This document shows positions 59,616 to 64,000 of a stretch of DNA of 64,000 bases, one piece after another. The notes under the pieces are model-generated. The model saw only the letters and a list, made by a program, of their open reading frames with translations. It made no database searches and was not told where the DNA came from. This DNA comes from Citrus sinensis (Eukaryota > Streptophyta > Magnoliopsida > Sapindales > Rutaceae), in assembly GCF_022201045.2 (NCBI RefSeq), contig NC_068557.1, positions 8,680,001-8,744,000 on the forward strand. Direction: 5' to 3'. Both the position numbers and the translations under genes were made by a program. How positions within the stretch are numbered: the first letter of the stretch is position 1; every line of letters begins with the position of its first letter.

Positions 59616-59857
59616 GGTGCGTTTGAAGTTGAGGTTGGACAATTATAATTTTTAAGTTATAATATTAAAATATTTAATAAATAATAACTACTATATTGAT
59701 ATAATTTTTTATTTATAAAATAAAAAATTTATTATTTAATAATTTTATTAAAATTATTATTTAAAATTTATATTTATTATATATTATTAATTTTTATTTT
59801 ATTATTATAATTTTTTTCTACCACAACTGTATTTTAAAACTCAATTCTAAATATGAC
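59616..59857. mobile_element. MITE, family M1 copy 3
   Basis: Left GGTGCGTTTGAAGTTGAGG and right (reversed) GTCATATTTAGAATTGAG. The AT-rich interior matches copies at 5130 and 25637, including TATATTATTAATTTTTAT. It lies in the spacer between the two MIR169 pairs. Confidence 0.6.
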
Positions 59858-60689
59858 AATATTCTATTAACTTGCAGTGATCCCATGCAATTTATTTCAA
59901 CTATTGTGGAGATAGAATTTCCACTGCTAATTAGGAAAGCCCTGGAAGGTATCCGCGTGGCAGAAGTGGAACTGCTTTCCAAGCACAATTGCTGGTGCAA
60001 CTTGCTCTGACTCTGACCTCCAGAAATATCTTCATCCCTCAAAAGATAATGTAATAAACTAAAGCTGTAAGCTGATATTATGCCTTGCTTGTCCATGTTA
60101 CATTGAACACTGATGTTGGCCATGGCACTTGGCGTGCACATGCATTTTGAGAGTTTGGATTCGATCGATCTGGTTGGCTCCAGTTGATACAAATTAAATT
60201 CATGGGCTTAAAGGCATACATAAGCCAAGCTTACATGCAAGCCAATTATGGCAAGCGATATAAGCCAGGGTTCATTCCATGATGTCCATATATATTCTTT
60301 AAGGACATTATCTTTATGTATGGCGCTCCTCTGACCTCTTTTATTTAATTTCTAGTAAAATATTTCTGACCTTTAAATTTCGAAACCTTTTGATACTTGA
60401 TGATTTTGACCTCACATATAGAAGGGTAGAATAATATTATCAAGAAAAGATTTATTTGAAAGGTTTGTATATGGTTGATTTGCTCACAGACGAGAGCCAC
60501 CGACCACGTCCCATTCTTATGCCTTTTCCCTATTCTTCTCTTCTTTAGGAGGCATCGTCAATCCATTAAGATTTCCATAAAATTTAAAGTTCTAGAAATA
60601 ACATTAAATGTTATTTTCAGCATCTATGGAAGTGAATGCAACAGCTTATTAAATGACTGTTTTTAGTAGATTTTGAGAGTGTGAGTGAA
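59858..60689. other. Spacer without recognisable genes
   Basis: No family similarity. Contains TAAGCCAAGC / AAGCCAATTATGGC words near 60220-60260 that superficially recall miR169 but do not form a precursor. Confidence 0.45.
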
Positions 60690-61600
60690 AGTCACAAAAT
60701 TAAATTAAGAAAAATGAATTTATTTTTGTTGGGATGTAGGATGTTTCGCTTGCTCTGGGTGAATTTTTTTTTTTTTCATAAATTTTAAGGAGTGAAGGAA
60801 GAGTGAGAGGATGATGGATAAAGTGAGAGGTTTTAATCCCGGCTAGGAGAGCTTGTCGAGTCGCCTTAGACCTACAAAATAATGAAAAAAGAGGTCATAG
60901 GTGGAGCTGAGGGTGGCTGACGACCACACTCTGACACTCAAATTAGAGTTGCTCAGGTTAGAGAGCTTGCAAACTCTTAATAATGGAGGTTGGAGGTAGA
61001 AGAAACTTAACCCTTGTGGTGTGTGTGTTGGCCCTTCTGATAAAAATAAAACACGGGTATTTTATAAGGTGTACCCTGACTGACGTACCACCTGGCGTTA
61101 TTTTATTGGTGTTCCTTATTGGTACATCAGAGATATTCTTATCTTTCTCACGTGTGACTGCTTCAGTGTTTCAAAATATGCTTGGAGAGCAAGTATGAGG
61201 CGCATATACGTGTTAGGCGTAGAGGGATGGTCCCACATACCTTTGCTAAAGCTGTTGAGAATTTGCAGGCTTGGCAGGAGAGGACAGGTGGTCCCAACTG
61301 TCCTAATAACAACCTTTTGGCCTGTTTGAAGGCGTGACATGTTGTTGTTTCCTCTTTTTCAGCACAATATTCCCTCGTTGATTTCTTATTTTTTACTAAG
61401 GAATCAACCAATCTTTTTTCAAATAATGCCTCTTTTATCTCCTGACATTTTTAAAATATATTTTTGAGCTTTTTACCCTTACTCGGCGTACTTCGGGTAT
61501 CCCACAGAACTACTGGAGTACTCGGTGTAAGCCAACATTTTTGTGATGACTCCAGCTACAAAACTCCATATCGACACCTGACATTTTTATTTCGTCTTCT
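60690..61600 (+). repeat. Possible LTR-derived sequence
   Basis: Words such as CCCGGCTAGGAGAGCTTG, GACGACCACACTCTGACACT and CTCAAATTAGAGTTGCTC resemble the R/U5 of plant gypsy or LARD/TRIM-type LTRs (the usual form is CGACGCTCAAGTCAG). No paired copy or TSD seen, so limits are approximate. Confidence 0.32.
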
Positions 61601-61743
61601 ACTTCTCCCCCAAACAATGACCTCATTATATATATATATTTTTTCCCATCAAATTTCATTGCTTGACTTGTTAGTAACATCTTCATTAGTTTTATCCATT
61701 TATATTGATGAATTTAACATCTACTCTTACTATATATCTTAGT

Positions 61744-61870
61744 GGTGACTAGTCGAATAGGTGGTAAAATCTCTTTGGATGTGGTACAAGTGATTTGAGA
61801 TTCAAACCTCATACTCCTACTTATATTGGAAGAGATTTATTTTTATTATGTAATATAAGAAAAGAGTAGG
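61744..61870 (+). mobile_element. Candidate tRNA-derived SINE
   Basis: ACTAGTCGAATAGGTGGT resembles a pol III A box, and GAGATTCAAACCTC, about 40 bases later, a B box. An AT-rich tail follows. The GGTAAAATCTCTT word is shared with 39211-39310. No target duplication was established. Confidence 0.38.
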
Positions 61871-63378
61871 TATACACGCACTCTAATTAAAAATATTATG
61901 AATAAACACCCTTATTTTAATAAAATTATTTATTGCAAAAGTATAAATAAGCTTTCTTCAAATACATAATCTCCAATTCACAGGCTTCTTTTACATTTAT
62001 ATTTCTATACTTATCTCAATTGACAAGTCACTATTCGAAATCTGTCATATATTAGATGTTTTTCATCATAATTGTTATAATTTCACATTATATGTCAATA
62101 AATTTCAAATCATATATATACCATATCATTTCAGATACAAGCTATAAATCCCAAACCAAATACATATTTGTAGCATTGCTCTATACATCATCAATGTTAA
62201 ATGCTTTCTTACAGGAGTTTATTCATCAATTATTAACGTTTCAACAGTGTGACACTTATGTTCTAATACAATTTCCTAGATGATAATTTTTCTCTTCAGG
62301 CTGAAGGGGATACTTTCAAATATTTAAAAGAAATGACCTCTCCATTGATGCACACAGAACTTGAACCTCTTATCATTCATTAAAAAAGAAAAGTAATTTA
62401 CCATTAACCAAATGGATAGCTTCCCAAATAAATATCAAAATTTGTGGACATTGAAGGGTCGACGGTGAATGCGCGTGCTTATAAGAATTTTTTGGCGTTC
62501 GGTTGATTAGCTAGCTTTTGCTGTCAGTCATGTCTTCTATTATAGTTCCAAAAACTGTGTTTTTGGAAGAATTTGTTCACCGTCGAGTTCTGAACAATAT
62601 GGATTAACTATATATTGCCTTATATAACATGTCGAATAACGGACTTATTTCAAAACAATAAAGCTACAGTTTTCAATTAATATCTCAAAATTTTCATTAA
62701 TTTACTAGTAAATTTTTGAGAATTTTAAAATTACTTATTAATTAGGAAGTGTATAGTAATATTACTCATTTATAAAAGTGAGGATTATACGTATAAGAAT
62801 TCTTGAATTTTTTGTGAATGAAACTGCGAACGTTCCTTGATTCATCTTGCAGACAATACAAGGGACAATACGTACTACTTACAAGTTTGTGCGTAAATTA
62901 ATAGAAATAAGGAAAGCTACCAGTGCGGTAATTACCTCCTGAATATTGATCTTGTTTACTAATAATTAAATAACACATTACTAGCCATTTGAGTATGATT
63001 ATGGCTTGTAACGGTTGGTGAAGATACTGCTTGATTTCCTTTGATTTTTTCATGTGCAGAATTACAGAGTAATTAAAATGACTCCTTGATGGAGAATCCA
63101 TTAGCCACGGCAGCAAAAAGGTCATGGAATTATATACAATGAAAATAAGAAAGCTGCATGTCATCTATCATAATTCAGAAGTGGCGTATATGTTTGTAAT
63201 TCGTGTTACCATTTTAGTTTTTAGATTCGCCTCTGTAGCTTGCATTGCATATCTATTTACATACCTCTAATTTTCAGTTGTCCATTGTTTCACGAAATGC
63301 ATTAATATGTAATTGCTGGCTAGTTTGAGCCCTTCGCACGACGGTACATAAATCAAACGAGCTGTGTCTTTATCGAGG
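61871..63378. other. Spacer between the MIR169 pairs
   Basis: AT-rich with no supported gene or RNA. Confidence 0.5.
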
Positions 63379-63380
63379 AG

Positions 63381-63552
63381 GAAGAAAAGGTTTAGCATGA
63401 AAGAGAAGAAGCTGTCAGCTTAGCCAAGGAGACTGCCTGGCAACCAAACAAAAGGCTTCAAAGCTTGAAACCTAATTATATTGCAAGCCGCAGGCAAGTC
63501 ATCCTTGGCTAACAAAAATTACTCTTATCTTCATGCAAGACCCCTCTTCCTT
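63381..63552 (-). ncRNA. MIR169: MIR169 precursor, type A (hairpin 3)
   Basis: Minus-strand mature TAGCCAAGGATGACTTGCC plus TG at 63491-63511; star GGCAGTCTCCTTGGCTAA at 63420-63437. The flanks of the star (CTGGCAACCAAACAA on plus) are identical to hairpin 1, so the two are duplicates. Lower stem TTTAGCATGAAAGA / CTTCATGCAAGACC pairs well. The loop is shorter than in type B. Confidence 0.93.
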
Positions 63553-63624
63553 ATTAGATTATTCATGCTTCATTTAGCACAATGCAATTGCTTTTATATA
63601 GTTTTGAGAGATCTTACTTAGCTT

Positions 63625-63823
63625 GGAGAAGAAGAGAAGGCCTAGCATGAGAGACAAGAGACTGTCAAGTTAGCCAAGGTGACTGCCTGGTAACCCATCA
63701 ATGGCTTCATTTAAAAAACTAATTAATCAATATGATTAATCTGAAACCGCTTAATTGGAAGAATCAGGCAAGTCATCCTTGGCTACCAAACTAGACTCTC
63801 ATTTTCATGCTAGGCCTCTCTCC
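63625..63823 (-). ncRNA. MIR169: MIR169 precursor, type B (hairpin 4)
   Basis: Minus-strand mature TAGCCAAGGATGACTTGCC plus TG at 63765-63785; star-like GGCAGTCACCTTGGCTAA at 63670-63687. The lower stem is very good (AGGCCTAGCATGA / TCATGCTAGGCCT). The segment AGAGACTGTCAAGTTAGCCAA is shared with hairpin 2, identifying the two as duplicates, and this copy keeps the canonical mature sequence. It is the first hairpin in the transcription direction of the cluster. Confidence 0.93.
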
Positions 63824-64000
63824 CTCTATCTATGATATCGTATTCATTCACCAATATGGGAATTGTGGAATGGTTTTGTTGTGTTTTCAAGTGTCTATTT
63901 ATAGGCGCCAACGAAAGGCTTGTTAGGTTCGGTCCATTGGTACCCAATTTAGCTAGTGATATATCATCTTATCAAATTGCCACATCGATAAATTTCTCTT
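63824..64000. other. Upstream flank of the MIR169 cluster
   Basis: A minus-strand promoter for the cluster would lie here or beyond the window. On the plus strand TCTATTTATAGGCGCC (about 63894-63909) holds a TATA-like word that on the minus strand reads CTATAAATAG, well placed for a start just upstream of hairpin 4. Confidence 0.4.

Noticed and set aside
60215-60260. AAGCCAAGC/AAGCCAATT words as another MIR169
   Set aside because: No extended match to the mature sequence and no hairpin partner.
60983-61198. Plus-strand 71-codon frame with hydrophobic segments
   Set aside because: Lies in a probable LTR-derived region and has no family similarity.
1-64000. CRISPR arrays, bacterial operons, organelle insertions
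   Set aside because: No repeat-spacer pattern, no bacterial-type gene clusters and no recognisable plastid or mitochondrial genes. All repeats are explained as microsatellites, tandem duplications or transposons.

Overview
This is nuclear DNA of a dicot plant. It is AT-rich, its genes are split by introns with GT..AG borders, and it carries plant families (a TIR1/AFB auxin receptor, a UGT with a PSPG box, MIR169) plus dense LTR retrotransposons and small DNA transposons. Gene content and sequence style are compatible with a woody rosid such as Citrus. That genus-level guess is inference, not something the sequence proves.

Layout. 0.2-4.9 kb: decayed Ty1/copia element. 5-7 kb: small DNA transposons, including an 877-bp non-autonomous hAT element with a perfect 8-bp target-site duplication (TSD). 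7.4-8.2 kb: small acidic gene resembling the CHZ1 histone chaperone. 8.2-19 kb: mostly gene-free. 19.8-22.1 kb: AFB2/3-type auxin receptor (3 exons, a miR393 site, a 5-codon uORF abutting the start). 22.9-24.5 kb: CYSTM-type Pro/Tyr-rich gene on the minus strand, convergent with the receptor. 26.0-27.4 kb: single-exon UGT72-like glucosyltransferase, minus strand. 27.9-33.4 kb: transposon nest with a hAT relic that keeps a transposase C-terminus, a 155-bp AT-rich tandem array split by a solo LTR, a second copy of the UGT upstream region split by a Harbinger-like MITE, and a Mutator-like foldback element. 35.6-36.7 kb: GEM-like GRAM-domain gene. 37.3 kb: tRNA-Asp(GUC), minus strand. 42.1-49.4 kb: full-length Ty3/gypsy (Tat-type) element with both LTRs and a 5-bp TSD but broken ORFs. 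50.2-51.1 kb: second 877-bp hAT copy, inverted relative to the first. 54.7-56.9 kb: translocon-associated protein beta gene, minus strand, with an apparent 6-nt microexon. 59.0-59.5 and 63.4-63.8 kb: four MIR169 hairpins on the minus strand, arranged as two copies of a two-hairpin unit.

Functionally the window holds ordinary single-copy plant genes (auxin perception, xenobiotic/phenolic glucosylation, ER translocon, membrane/stress proteins) and a MIR169 cluster. There is no operon-like organisation. Regulation readable from sequence is the miR393 site and uORF of the receptor and the MIR169 cluster itself (known targets: NF-YA mRNAs). I found no clearly new protein system. The most informative observations are the microexon, the duplicated MIR169 pair, the duplicated UGT promoter, and the nested insertions whose empty sites can be read from neighbouring repeats. 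Exon borders were placed by eye from reading frame, splice dinucleotides and family similarity. UTR ends are not determined.
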